A stretch of 64,000 nt of DNA from Neiella holothuriorum (GTDB taxonomy: Bacteria > Pseudomonadota > Gammaproteobacteria > Enterobacterales > Neiellaceae): the NCBI RefSeq assembly GCF_019457915.1, contig NZ_JAHZSS010000004.1, positions 155,631 through 219,630 of the forward strand. The letters are read 5' to 3'. This document shows, one piece after another, positions 21,390-30,360 of this stretch (its first letter is position 1; each line of letters begins with the position of its first letter). Under the pieces are notes generated by a model, which was given only the letters and a program-made list of their open reading frames with translations, was not told the DNA's origin and did no database searches. Position numbers and translations under genes: made by a program.

Positions 21390-22088
21390 GTGCTGAAATT
21401 GCAAAATGTGAGTCACTGGTTTGATGATGCCTCGGCGCCGAATGACGGCCAATCAAAGGTGCTGGATAACCTTTCGCTGACGTTAAATCGTGGTCAATCC
21501 TTGGCTCTAATGGGCACCAGTGGCAGTGGTAAAAGCACTTTATTGCAAGTGGCTGCTGGCTTAGAACTCCCCAAACAAGGCCGGGTTGAGCTCGCTGACT
21601 TACCCATTTACGAGCTAACCGATGACGCCCTATCAGCCCTTCGACGAGAACAGTTAGGCTTTGTCTTTCAACAATTTAATTTGTTACCTGGGCTGAGTGT
21701 CATTGATAACATTCTATTCCAAAGCCGCTTAAATCAAGGCCACCAGCAGCACGAAGCAATCGATTCGCACTGGCTCGATCACTTGATGACAACCATGGCT
21801 CTGCATGAAGTAAGTCATCGCTTACCTGAGCAACTATCAGGCGGTCAACAGCAGCGGGTTGCCATCGCTCGTGCCGTTGCCCATAAACCAGCCATTGTGT
21901 TTGCCGACGAGCCAACGGGCAACCTCAACGATAGTCTCAGCCATACCGTCATGGAGCTTCTGATGATGTTATCGAGAGAAGCCAATTGCGCCCTGTTAAT
22001 GGTGACGCACAGCGCCGCCATGGCCGGTTACACCGACCGCGTGTTGACCTTGCAAAGCGGCAAACTCGAACAGGCTCAGAACAGCTGA
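21390..22088 (+). CDS. ABC transporter ATP-binding protein (LolD-like; AttE-like operon)
   Basis: ATPase subunit, 232 residues. Walker A GTSGSGKS, signature LSGGQQQR and Walker B IVFADEPTGN are intact. The start is GTG at 21390, with GGAGG at 21381-21385; the ATG two bases earlier is out of frame and runs into a stop. The stop overlaps the ATG of the permease gene (TGATG), and that gene in turn overlaps a secreted lipocalin-like protein gene. This order (ATPase, FtsX-like permease, lipocalin-like exported protein) resembles AttEFGH systems. Substrate unknown. Confidence 0.9.
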   Translation: MLKLQNVSHWFDDASAPNDGQSKVLDNLSLTLNRGQSLALMGTSGSGKSTLLQVAAGLELPKQGRVELADLPIYELTDDALSALRREQLGFVFQQFNLLPGLSVIDNILFQSRLNQGHQQHEAIDSHWLDHLMTTMALHEVSHRLPEQLSGGQQQRVAIARAVAHKPAIVFADEPTGNLNDSLSHTVMELLMMLSREANCALLMVTHSAAMAGYTDRVLTLQSGKLEQAQNS

Positions 22089-24652
22089 TGATACGCCCGT
22101 TATTGCAGTCTCACCGGGCGATTTTACGTGCGCTGGCAGGTCATTATCGACGCCACCCGATTCAAGCTATATTTTTAGTCGTTGGCCTAGCCATTGCGAC
22201 CGTCTTGCTAGTCGCGACGCAGTTAATTAATGCTCAAGCTCAGGCGAGTTATTCTCGCGGTGCCTCGCTAATGGCACAGCAACCTGTGGGTTATGTGGTA
22301 GCAGCACAGGGGCAGAAACGGTTTTCCATCAACCATTATGTAGCACTTCGGCGTGCTGGGTTCGACCACCTCGTGCCTGTGTTACAAAGCCAGTTTGCGA
22401 CCCAACAACACGGCGTCATCAGCGTCATGGGTGTGGATTGGTTGGCGTTGTCATCAACGACTCAAGCCAATACGAATCAATCCGAACAACAAAACACGTT
22501 GGCGATGCCAACCATCTCGCTGGAGGCATTCATTCTGCCGCCCTATCGCCTACTCATGGCACCTGCGCGCATGACGCAGTTGAACCTTACAGCCGGCGAA
22601 TCCATGATGCTGGTCAAAGCCGATTCAACCGATCCAGCGCAAACCAAGCGTTCCACAGCCTTACCCGCAGTGGTACCTGCTCCTGAACATTCAGGTTTAG
22701 GCCATCAAGCCTTGATGGATTTGTATGGGCTGCAAGATATTAGTCAGCAGCTTGATCAGCTCAGTGCAATTTGGGTTATGTCTGAGCACCAACGTCAGCA
22801 ACTTATCGCCGCGCTCCCCGCCACTCTCATCTACAAGCCGGCAGCAACGCCCGTTGAGCAAGCGGGCCTCGCGAATAGCCTGCACCTGAATTTGGCGGCC
22901 ATGGGGCTACTGAGTTTTGTTGTCGGCCTGTTTTTGGCGTTTAACGCCATTCAATTTAGTTACACCGATCGTCAACCATTGCTCCGGCGTTTGCGACTGT
23001 CAGGGGTAAGCAAACGCCAACTTCTGCATTGTCTGCTGGTTGAGCTAGCCGTATTTGTCAGCGTTGGTTGCTTGTTAGGCTACGGCGCGGGGATCTGGTT
23101 GGCTAGCCTGTTGCTACCTGGGCTGGGGCAAACGCTGGCTCAGCTATACGATATCTATATTGCCTACCCCAATAGCCTCATCCAATCCATTCCAGCCTTA
23201 CCATTGGTTATGGTTCTGAGCGCCGCCGCATTTGCTTATTGGCCAATGCGCCAGCTTATTCAGCAACCCTTGTTGGCGCGTTATCGCCATCAACACGATC
23301 AGGCCATTCATCTAAAACGTGATCGCCTGTTGATACGCTTAGCCGGCATTTTTTGTTTATTCGCGCTGAGCTTGCAACAACTAGCTGATGGTCTTTGGTT
23401 GGCACTACTATGCCTAGCTTGTGTATTGCTTGCCGGCGCATTGTGTTTGCCGATGATCCTGCGCTGGTCTTTGGCCGGTTTACAACGCCTTATTCCGAAT
23501 CAACGACCGCTTCTGCAATGGCTACTTGCCGATAGTCGATGGTTGCTGGGGCCTGCTGCCGTTTCGTTAATGGCCATGACACTCGCTCTGGTTGCCAATT
23601 CGGGGTTGAATAGCATGATCACCAGCTTTAGAGCAGCCACCGAACACTGGCTCGATCAGCGACTGGTCGCGCCCATTTACCTCGATGTTGAAGCAGGCCA
23701 ACAGCACCTTGGCCAATGGCTCAGCGAAAATGCGCCAGATGTTGCCATTGCCGAACGGCACACCTTAATTCATTCGCACCGAGGCGGCGTTGAAATTGCC
23801 TCGTTACCACCACTTCCTACATTTACACAAAGTATTCAGTTGCTAGAGCAACAACCACAAGCCGTTGAGCAGTTCGCACAAGGTCACGGCATTTATGTTT
23901 CAGAGCGCTACATGCGGTTAGACGGAGGCGAGATTGGCCAATCAGTTCATTTATGCGATGCCGCCCCCGACATTCCAATTGTCGGAAGCTACCGCGATTA
24001 CGGTAACCCTCGGAGCCAATGGTTGCTGGATGAACATTTATTTCGCCGCTGCTGGCCGTTACATCGCGCTAAAAGTACCGCGCTGTTATTAGCAGATGCG
24101 CCGGATAAGGTGTCAGAAACAACGCCGCCATATGATTGGCATCGTCTCATTCAACAGCTCAGCGCGGCCGAATTAATCACCCCAGAGCAAGTCATCGATC
24201 AGCAACAAGTTCGCCAAGTCGTGCTGTCTATTTTTGAACAAACCTTCACCATTACCGAGGCGCTGAACGGCCTCACCTTGCTGGTTGCAGGCATTGGCAT
24301 TTTTTGCGCAACCAGTGCCATTCATCATCATCGGGTTCGCCAGCAAGCGCAACTCGCGGCTTTGGGCGTGAGTCATCGTCAGCGCATTGGTTTGTTATTG
24401 TGTCAATGGGGATTACTGGCAACGTTAAGCATGTTGGTCGTTTGGCCGTTCGGAACCTTACTTGCTTGGGTGCTATCAGATGTCGTCACTCCTGCAGCAT
24501 TTGGTTGGAGCTTTGCAACGCTTTGGGTGTGGCACCATTACCCATTATTGGCCGCGCTGGCGATTGGTTGCGTGCTAGCGGCTACTGTCATTCCCACCCT
24601 TCGCCTCAAGTCCGTCAGCATTGCCAGTTTGCTCAAAGAGGTGGACGAATGA
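22088..24652 (+). CDS. Large FtsX-like ABC transporter permease
   Basis: Inner-membrane permease of 854 residues. It has an N-terminal helix, a periplasmic domain, a first set of three to four helices (about 265-420), more central helices (about 430-520), a second periplasmic domain, and a final FtsX set of three helices (about 720-850). This is the duplicated FtsX layout (one long subunit in place of two short ones). ATG at 22088 overlaps the ATPase stop by one base; the open frame continues upstream without meaning. The end overlaps the next gene by 4 bp. Likely extracts or transports a lipid-linked or hydrophobic compound, by analogy with Lol/Att permeases. Confidence 0.85.
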   Translation: MIRPLLQSHRAILRALAGHYRRHPIQAIFLVVGLAIATVLLVATQLINAQAQASYSRGASLMAQQPVGYVVAAQGQKRFSINHYVALRRAGFDHLVPVLQSQFATQQHGVISVMGVDWLALSSTTQANTNQSEQQNTLAMPTISLEAFILPPYRLLMAPARMTQLNLTAGESMMLVKADSTDPAQTKRSTALPAVVPAPEHSGLGHQALMDLYGLQDISQQLDQLSAIWVMSEHQRQQLIAALPATLIYKPAATPVEQAGLANSLHLNLAAMGLLSFVVGLFLAFNAIQFSYTDRQPLLRRLRLSGVSKRQLLHCLLVELAVFVSVGCLLGYGAGIWLASLLLPGLGQTLAQLYDIYIAYPNSLIQSIPALPLVMVLSAAAFAYWPMRQLIQQPLLARYRHQHDQAIHLKRDRLLIRLAGIFCLFALSLQQLADGLWLALLCLACVLLAGALCLPMILRWSLAGLQRLIPNQRPLLQWLLADSRWLLGPAAVSLMAMTLALVANSGLNSMITSFRAATEHWLDQRLVAPIYLDVEAGQQHLGQWLSENAPDVAIAERHTLIHSHRGGVEIASLPPLPTFTQSIQLLEQQPQAVEQFAQGHGIYVSERYMRLDGGEIGQSVHLCDAAPDIPIVGSYRDYGNPRSQWLLDEHLFRRCWPLHRAKSTALLLADAPDKVSETTPPYDWHRLIQQLSAAELITPEQVIDQQQVRQVVLSIFEQTFTITEALNGLTLLVAGIGIFCATSAIHHHRVRQQAQLAALGVSHRQRIGLLLCQWGLLATLSMLVVWPFGTLLAWVLSDVVTPAAFGWSFATLWVWHHYPLLAALAIGCVLAATVIPTLRLKSVSIASLLKEVDE

Positions 24653-25776
24653 CTCTCTTTCTCAAGCCAGTCAACGCGACCAAAGCAATCAACAACACAT
24701 TGCAACCCATGTTGCGCGCAACGTGCCTGTTGCTACTAACGTTCGCCTCGTCTGTCTTCGCTAACAGCGATGATTACCAAGCCCTGCTAGCCCAAGACAA
24801 TGGCACTTATCAGCAAGCCACCGGCGGCAATGCGCTGAGTTTTCCTGCCGATCATGGCCCACATCCGAATTTCCGTATGGAATGGTGGTACGTCACGGCA
24901 AACCTGAAAGACGATCAAGGTCAGTGGTACGGCGCTCAGTGGACATTATTTCGCTCGGGTTTGAATGGTCAGGAAGCGTTACCGAAACAACGCCAGATTT
25001 ACATGGCTCACGCAGCGCTCTCGTGGGATGGCGGCCACCATGCCATGCAACGCTATGGCCGCGCTGTGGCTGATCAAGCTGGAGTGACCAATAAGCCTTT
25101 TGTTGCTTGGCTTGATCATTGGCAACTCGCAAGTTTGCAAGCCAACAGTTGGCTGCCCATGCGCATGACGGCAGCAGATAATGGCTATCAAATGAACCTC
25201 ATCTTGAGCAGCGAACGTGGCCTCGTATTGCAAGGTGATAACGGGTTTAGCGTGAAGAATAATCAGGGCTCGGGCTCTTACTACTACAGCCAACCTTACC
25301 TGCAATTGAGCGGCACTATCACCATTGATAATCAGGTCATTGCGGTAACCGGCCAAGGCTGGCTGGATCGAGAGTGGTCCAGCCAATTTTTGTTGCCTCA
25401 GCAGCAAGGCTGGGATTGGCTAGCGCTGCATTTAGATTCCGGTGAAAAAATCATGGTGTATCAGCTGCGCAGTAAACCGAATACCAACCAGCCGCATTAC
25501 AAATGGCTAAGCTGGTTTGATGACCAAGGGCTGCGGAAATTACATACCCAAGATTTTGAATTAACTCCGGCTGCGTTCGAGCAAGTTGCTGGCCGCCAAG
25601 TGCCACAACGCTGGCATGTGCGTCACCTTCAAAGCGGATTAGATATAACCGTTACAAGTCGCCAGCAGCAACAATGGATGGCGGTTGATTACCCTTACTG
25701 GGAAGGCCCTGTGTTGATCAGTGGCAGCGAACAAGGTGAAGGCTATATGGAAATGACCGGTTATCAGCCTAAATAA
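24649..25776 (+). CDS. Secreted lipocalin-like protein (AttH/CrtC family)
   Basis: Exported protein, 375 residues. A signal peptide is formed by MLRATCLLLLTFASSVFA (Met19 onward), so the true start may be either ATG at 24649, which overlaps the permease gene, or an internal one. The mature part has the AttH/CrtC hallmarks: FPADHGPHPNFRMEWWYVTANL near the start and GQGWLDREWSSQFL near the middle. The family is two lipocalin-like domains, seen in carotenoid 1,2-hydratases and in AttH proteins of ABC operons. Here the ABC context favours an AttH-like periplasmic partner over carotenoid chemistry. Function of such operons is not firmly known. Confidence 0.85.
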   Translation: MTLFLKPVNATKAINNTLQPMLRATCLLLLTFASSVFANSDDYQALLAQDNGTYQQATGGNALSFPADHGPHPNFRMEWWYVTANLKDDQGQWYGAQWTLFRSGLNGQEALPKQRQIYMAHAALSWDGGHHAMQRYGRAVADQAGVTNKPFVAWLDHWQLASLQANSWLPMRMTAADNGYQMNLILSSERGLVLQGDNGFSVKNNQGSGSYYYSQPYLQLSGTITIDNQVIAVTGQGWLDREWSSQFLLPQQQGWDWLALHLDSGEKIMVYQLRSKPNTNQPHYKWLSWFDDQGLRKLHTQDFELTPAAFEQVAGRQVPQRWHVRHLQSGLDITVTSRQQQQWMAVDYPYWEGPVLISGSEQGEGYMEMTGYQPK

Positions 25777-25844
25777 ACCTATCGTTCAGCAAATTGAGTG
25801 TAAAGCAACCTGAACAGTCGCCAACATGCTGGTTTGTTGAACTT

Positions 25845-25893
25845 ACTCATGAGTTAGTCCTGAGCTTATTGCTGTTGTGTTTCAGCTGCTGAA
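25845..25893. promoter_or_regulatory. Two palindromes upstream of the LacI-type gene
   Basis: ACTCATGAGT (25845-25854) is a 10-bp palindrome, and TTCAGC-T-GCTGAA (25881-25893) is a perfect 13-base inverted repeat. Either could be the autoregulatory operator of the LacI-type repressor. Neither has the usual central CG of LacI/GalR sites, so the call is tentative. Confidence 0.3.
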
Positions 25894-25960
25894 TAATACG
25901 AAAAATAATCAAGCCCTAGCCACCCTAGAGGCGCAACCTCTTACTGAGGACAATAAAAAT

Positions 25961-26962
25961 ATGGCGACCATTAAGGACGTTGCAAAACTAGCGGGTGTCT
26001 CCAAAGCCACCGTCTCCCGCGTGTTAAACGGTAATGAGCGGGTTTCTCAAATCGCTCGCGACAAAGTAAAACAAACCATGAAAGAGCTGGGCTATAAACC
26101 CAGCGCACTTGCTCAGGCTTTGGCCACCAATCGCTCACGCACTATTGGCATGGTGGTCAGCGATTTGTCCGGCCCATTTTTTGGCCCCATCATGAAAAGC
26201 GCTGAAAAGGTCATTCGCGATGCAGGGTTTCAATTGGTGGTAACCAATGGACACGGCCAAGAAGATCGTGAACGTGAAGCCATTGAGTTCATGACCAACC
26301 GCCCCGTTGATGCGTTAATTTTGACAGTATTCGCTCTCCCTGAAGAAGAGATTGTTGAGCTGCACCGCAACGGCACGCCCATCGTTCTGCTCAATCGCCG
26401 TATTCAAGGGTTTGAAGACAACTGTATTTATCTCGACAACAAGCAAGGCGGCTATCTGGCCACCAAACGTATGTTGGAGCTAGGCCATGATCGCGTTGCC
26501 TTTTTAGCTGGCCACTTCACTCACCCCGATAGCCTCGAGCGCCTTGAAGGCTATCAACAAGCACTGGACGAATTCGGCATTCCATTCCGTCAGGATCTAG
26601 TGTTCGATGATGATTACAACGAAGATGGCGGCCGACGCATGTGCCAAAAGCTGTTGAATTTGAAACGCGATTTTAGCGCCATATTCTGCGGCAATGATTT
26701 GATTGCTATTGGCGCTCGCGATGTATTGAATCAACACGGCAAGCTGCAATCGACCTGCATGGTCGGTTTTGATGACGTGACGTTTGCTCAATACCTCAAT
26801 CCGTCACTCAGTAGTGTGTTCTTTCCGGTTGAACAAATGGGCGAACGCGCTGGCCACATGGCATTAGCCATGGCGGGGCATAAAACCGCGGCGGTGACTC
26901 ATGTGCTGCAGCCACGACTGATTGAGCGTGAGTCATTGATGGCAGCCCAACCCAACGATTAA
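25961..26962 (+). CDS. LacI/GalR-family transcriptional regulator
   Basis: Repressor of 333 residues: N-terminal LacI helix-turn-helix (MATIKDVAKLAGVSKATVSRVLNG), hinge helix (SALAQALATNRS), and periplasmic-binding-protein-like sensor domain (about 62-325). ATG at 25961 gives the canonical N-terminus; upstream in-frame codons add 28 unrelated residues. The effector domain resembles AscG/GalR-like sugar sensors, but no sugar gene is adjacent, so the ligand cannot be named. Ends before a bidirectional terminator. Confidence 0.93.
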   Translation: MATIKDVAKLAGVSKATVSRVLNGNERVSQIARDKVKQTMKELGYKPSALAQALATNRSRTIGMVVSDLSGPFFGPIMKSAEKVIRDAGFQLVVTNGHGQEDREREAIEFMTNRPVDALILTVFALPEEEIVELHRNGTPIVLLNRRIQGFEDNCIYLDNKQGGYLATKRMLELGHDRVAFLAGHFTHPDSLERLEGYQQALDEFGIPFRQDLVFDDDYNEDGGRRMCQKLLNLKRDFSAIFCGNDLIAIGARDVLNQHGKLQSTCMVGFDDVTFAQYLNPSLSSVFFPVEQMGERAGHMALAMAGHKTAAVTHVLQPRLIERESLMAAQPND

Positions 26963-27073
26963 AACGGCGCTTAGTTAAAGTCCAAGGTTCTCTGATCATG
27001 GCGTCTTCAATCATCATGCAAGGTTATGATGGAGCGCCTTAACCTTCTATAAATATAAGCAACCGCTAACAAC

Positions 27074-27101
27074 AAAAAAGCCGCTTAAAGCGGCTTTTTT
27101 T
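27074..27101. terminator. Bidirectional terminator between lacI-type gene and flgP
   Basis: AAAAAAGCCGC, loop TTAAA, GCGGCTTTTTTT. Perfect stem with A and T tracts on both sides, placed between two convergent genes. Confidence 0.93.
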
Positions 27102-27122
27102 AATCAGGATTCATGTGCGGAA

Positions 27123-27593
27123 TTAGTAATAGTGCACGTCTTTAATGACCCGTGGCTTATTCACTGAGCTGGTAATGAGATAGATACGTTCCATGTCTAA
27201 CTCCATTTCAGTGGCGTAGTTATCACCGACAGGGTAGCTTCGAATAACCCGCGCGCCGCGAATCAAACCATCAACTTTAGTGCGCAAGTTGTCGTCCACA
27301 ACCACCATGTCGGCAACCGTTGATTTCCCTTGTAAGCGCTGACCGTAAACCTGCTCGGCCAATTCTCGGTAGGCTTCCAATTTAGAGGCTTTCATCGCAC
27401 GTAATGATTTGGCATTGTAATCGTTGCCGAGTTGCGCACTGATGGGCGCATACCCTACCGCACTGAGTACCGGATAAGATTCGGGTTCAAGGTATTCATA
27501 TTCCACTTCTTTTTCATAAGCAGAATCTAATGATGAACAGGCGCTCAACAACAACGAGGCCAACGCCATCAAAGCCCATTGACTAAACCTCAT
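27123..27593 (-). CDS. flgP: Flagellar assembly lipoprotein FlgP
   Basis: Outer-membrane lipoprotein of 156 residues. Signal peptide with lipobox LLSAC; the mature part has the LPP20/FlgP form (MKASKLEAYRELAEQVYGQRLQGKST...). In Vibrio and relatives FlgP, with FlgO and FlgT, builds the outer-membrane disk/H-ring around the flagellar basal body and supports motility. ATG at 27593 overlaps the flgO stop (ATGA) and has GGAGG upstream, so I prefer it to the TTG two codons earlier. Second gene of the flgO-flgP operon. Confidence 0.93.
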   Translation of the reverse strand: MRFSQWALMALASLLLSACSSLDSAYEKEVEYEYLEPESYPVLSAVGYAPISAQLGNDYNAKSLRAMKASKLEAYRELAEQVYGQRLQGKSTVADMVVVDDNLRTKVDGLIRGARVIRSYPVGDNYATEMELDMERIYLITSSVNKPRVIKDVHYY

Positions 27594-28234
27594 AGCCAAC
27601 CTCCATCGTCTTTTTCAGCTTTGGGTTTGTCCAGCTGCTGATCGGAGCGTACTAACGAGCCATGCTCAATACGCAGCGCTTGGTGATCGGTTTGTTTGAT
27701 AGGCTCTTTCGCTAGCGCTTGGTTTGGCACAAAGCCTTGAGCGGTTGCCACCACAATTTTAGACTCAGCAGCAAACATGCGAACATTCACTAGCATGCCT
27801 TGCGGCACCGAGCTGTACGTTCCGGTGAGGATATAATCAATAGCGTAACCACCGGTCAAATCCTTGTAATCGCGGCTTAAAGCGTAATCGCCAGTTTCCG
27901 TGACCTTGATGTAGCCAGGCGCTTTATATTCAATGACTCGCAAACCATTGGACTGCAAGTGATGAACAAAGCTTTCAGCCATCTGGTTACCGATTTGGCT
28001 GGTTTTCTGCAGGCTCTCAAGCTCCACAAATGATGTCACTGCAATAGGCGTTTCGGTGGTCACAAACCGCTTAGTGGCAAATAATTGCCGAGCCATGTCA
28101 TCAATGGCGTTCGTCAGCAAGCTTGGCTCACTATGATCATAAGCCACCTTGTGCTCTAACTGTTGTTCATCGGTTGCTGCGCAGCCAGTTAATGCAGCAA
28201 CACTCAACAGCAATGTGATGATGTATTTATTCAC
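27590..28234 (-). CDS. flgO: Flagellar outer-membrane lipoprotein FlgO
   Basis: Lipoprotein of 214 residues with lipobox LTGC near residue 18 and the FlgO domain (AIDDMARQLF ... ETPIAVTSFVELESLQKTSQIGNQMAESFVHHLQ). In Vibrio, FlgO acts with FlgP and FlgT to stabilise the sheathed flagellum in the outer membrane. The start is GTG 28234, with GAGGAT upstream; earlier in-frame ATG codons would put extra residues in front of the signal peptide. Followed by flgP with a 4 bp overlap. A sigma-54 promoter is visible about 60 bases upstream, facing this gene. Confidence 0.92.
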   Translation of the reverse strand: MNKYIITLLLSVAALTGCAATDEQQLEHKVAYDHSEPSLLTNAIDDMARQLFATKRFVTTETPIAVTSFVELESLQKTSQIGNQMAESFVHHLQSNGLRVIEYKAPGYIKVTETGDYALSRDYKDLTGGYAIDYILTGTYSSVPQGMLVNVRMFAAESKIVVATAQGFVPNQALAKEPIKQTDHQALRIEHGSLVRSDQQLDKPKAEKDDGGWL

Positions 28235-28294
28235 CCTAAAATCCTCATGCCACCGGCAAGAATTTGTCTCTGCCTTGGTACTCAAGCTGGTAGC

Positions 28295-28310
28295 AGCAAA
28301 AATCATGCCG
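28295..28310 (-). promoter_or_regulatory. Sigma-54 promoter of flgOP
   Basis: Minus strand reads CGGCATGATTTTTGCT. GG and GC are separated by exactly the sigma-54 distance (consensus TGGCACGNNNNTTGCA), and TTGCT is an ideal -12. It lies about 60 bases upstream of the flgO start, on the correct strand. Confidence 0.65.
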
Positions 28311-28342
28311 CCGATACTGACATTATTTTGTCATTTCATATT

Positions 28343-28358
28343 AGGCACTAATTTTGCT
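28343..28358 (+). promoter_or_regulatory. Sigma-54 promoter of flgT
   Basis: Plus strand reads AGGCACTAATTTTGCT, differing from TGGCACGNNNNTTGCA mainly in the first base. GG and GC spacing is exact. It is about 80 bases before the flgT start and divergent from the flgOP element. Confidence 0.7.
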
Positions 28359-28436
28359 TAGTACCCTGCACGTCAGACTAAAGCGTCAATATCCTGTGAG
28401 TGTCGCATCGGCTATTTACATCAACGTGAGTAATTT

Positions 28437-29660
28437 ATGAGCAAACTGTATTCAATAATTAATCTGCCGGTTATCGTTCGCCGTGGGCTAATGAGTTTAC
28501 TATTTGTCATCAGCACTGTTATGGCGGGTATCGCCAATGCGCAATGGTACGAAGCCACAGGCACTGCATATATTATTGACGGTGATATCGAACGCGCCCG
28601 CGATCAGGCTGTTCAAGAAGCCGTGAAGTCTGCCATTGTGTTCGCTGGCGCCTCTATTTCTAGCATTCAACAAGTCGAAAACGGCACCCTGACGCAAGAC
28701 ACTATTTCTTACCAAAGCAATGGCGAACTGGTGGGCTTAGAAGTGCTGTCTCAAACCACATCTGGTGACACCTTAAGCGTCCATGTTCGAGCTGAAATTT
28801 TTGCTGAGCCACAATGTAGCAGCAGTGGTTTGACGCATACCATCACCATTGCGCGGTTCCCGCTCGCGCATCGCCAACATGCTGCTTACGGTGGCATTTA
28901 TGATATTGGTGCTGCGGTTAGTAAAGTGATGCACACCAGCATTGAACAAACCAGCAACTATTTGAAAAGTCACTTGTGGCTAGATGAGGTTGTTGCTTAT
29001 GAACCAACCCAACTTATGCCTCACCCCGAAGTCGATGCGTTAGCAAGGACGCTGGCCCGTCGCACCAACAGCCAATATGTGCTGTTGGGGCAAGTTCGAG
29101 ATATTAGCGTAAGCCAAGAGGAGTCCGTTAACCTCGCATTTTGGACTTACCAACCCAAGCCGCGCTCGTTAGCCATTGAGTTGGATTTACTCGACGGAAT
29201 GACGGGCGAATTAGTCAAACGTTTCCGTTATCAAGATCGCGTTCTGTGGGGCTTTCCGCCCGATCAAACCGTTGATCCATTTTCAGCAGACTTCTGGCAA
29301 AGCGATTACGGCAAAGCCTGGGGGCGCCTGCTCAGCGATGCTCAAAGTGATATTGAAACGGCTTTATCTTGCGCGCCGAGCATTGCCAATATTATTAACC
29401 GTCAAGAGGCCGGCGTTATCGTTAATATGGGCAGCTTAGACGGCATCAGCCAAGGTCAAACCGCCAAGTTGACGCGCATGACGACCTTTATGGACCCATT
29501 CGGCAAAGTGAAAACGAGCTTTGATACCTCGGGTATTGAACTCGTTGTATCGGCAGTTGAAGCCCGCCAAGCATATTTAACAACGAAATATCCCTCAGCG
29601 TTGGCCAACGTCAATATCAATGATGTGGTAATCTTTAACGGTGTGAATCAGGAGTGGTAA
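28437..29660 (+). CDS. flgT: Flagellar assembly protein FlgT
   Basis: Periplasmic H-ring protein of the polar flagellar motor, 407 residues. Signal peptide (LMSLLFVISTVMAGIANA) cleaved near residue 35; mature N-terminal domain WYEATGTAYIIDGDIERARDQAVQEAVK is the FlgT signature, followed by the middle and C-terminal beta domains (NRQEAGVIVNMGSLDGISQGQ). In Vibrio, FlgT stabilises the basal body and T ring so stator units can assemble. Divergent from flgOP, with its own sigma-54 promoter. A 10-bp inverted repeat follows the stop. No other flagellar gene is in this window. Confidence 0.94.
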   Translation: MSKLYSIINLPVIVRRGLMSLLFVISTVMAGIANAQWYEATGTAYIIDGDIERARDQAVQEAVKSAIVFAGASISSIQQVENGTLTQDTISYQSNGELVGLEVLSQTTSGDTLSVHVRAEIFAEPQCSSSGLTHTITIARFPLAHRQHAAYGGIYDIGAAVSKVMHTSIEQTSNYLKSHLWLDEVVAYEPTQLMPHPEVDALARTLARRTNSQYVLLGQVRDISVSQEESVNLAFWTYQPKPRSLAIELDLLDGMTGELVKRFRYQDRVLWGFPPDQTVDPFSADFWQSDYGKAWGRLLSDAQSDIETALSCAPSIANIINRQEAGVIVNMGSLDGISQGQTAKLTRMTTFMDPFGKVKTSFDTSGIELVVSAVEARQAYLTTKYPSALANVNINDVVIFNGVNQEW

Positions 29661-29682
29661 AGCAGGAGCGAGCGCTCCTGCT
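29661..29682. terminator. Inverted repeat after flgT
   Basis: AGCAGGAGCG-AG-CGCTCCTGCT: perfect 10-bp stem directly after the flgT stop, between convergent genes. No T tract, so it may act with Rho or as an mRNA end. Confidence 0.5.
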
Positions 29683-29712
29683 TGCAAACAATATGCTTTC
29701 GAACAGAAGTGA

Positions 29713-30360
29713 TCAGCCGCGCTGGCGACGCAAATAAGCCAGAATCGCAATAATGAACAAGTAAGGAACAGCCAATTCCATTGACTCTTCAATTAGGCTA
29801 GCGGTTTTATCAACTTCCGCTGAAATGTCGGCAATTCCCCAGCCACGTAACTTACGACCTAAACCGTCTAACGATTTAGAAATCACTAAGAACGAACCGG
29901 CAAAACCAATACTCCACACAACCGGATCCCAGCGAAAAGTAAAGACTTTAGCAATAAACGCCTTGCCGTGATGACGCACGATGGAGATTAAAGCAAACAA
30001 AATAAAGCCTAAAATAACGGCCGCCACCAGCTTGCCCATGATGCTCACTTCTGGGCTGAAAAAGAACTTACTCTTCAACACGCCAACATTGGTAAACGAC
30101 TTATCAAAATCCATTTCTCGCGCCGCAAACGACACAAAGACCACCGCAAAGTACCAATACTTTTTCAGGTAATCTTGACCACCGGCTTTGAGCATCACCA
30201 CCACGGCAATCAAATAGCCCAAGGCAGATAAAGATTCAATCGGGCCATGCTCTTGCATCAACATCTTCTGAGCAGAGGGCTCCAACGAAACCGCAATCGC
30301 AAATACCACAGCGGCCAATGCAACGACAGCCGAAATAGCCCAGTAATAAGGTCGGTTCAT
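29713..30360 (-). CDS. Multi-pass membrane protein of unknown family
   Basis: 215 residues from ATG 30360, with about six predicted membrane helices. I do not recognise the family with confidence. It has acidic motifs inside or next to helices: HGPIESLSALGYL, FAAREMDFDKSF and IEESMELAVPY. Such buried acidic patterns are seen in some membrane hydrolases and ion-handling proteins, but this is only a resemblance. The longer frame starts at 30432 and would place 24 residues in front. It is convergent with flgT and upstream-adjacent to tRNA-Arg; no operon partner. Base composition matches the chromosome, unlike the cassette genes further right. Confidence 0.75.
   Translation of the reverse strand: MNRPYYWAISAVVALAAVVFAIAVSLEPSAQKMLMQEHGPIESLSALGYLIAVVVMLKAGGQDYLKKYWYFAVVFVSFAAREMDFDKSFTNVGVLKSKFFFSPEVSIMGKLVAAVILGFILFALISIVRHHGKAFIAKVFTFRWDPVVWSIGFAGSFLVISKSLDGLGRKLRGWGIADISAEVDKTASLIEESMELAVPYLFIIAILAYLRRQRG

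Noticed and set aside
24304..24648. N-terminal extension of the lipocalin-like gene
   Set aside because: The extra 115 codons overlap the permease gene in another frame; the protein from 24649 has a proper signal peptide.
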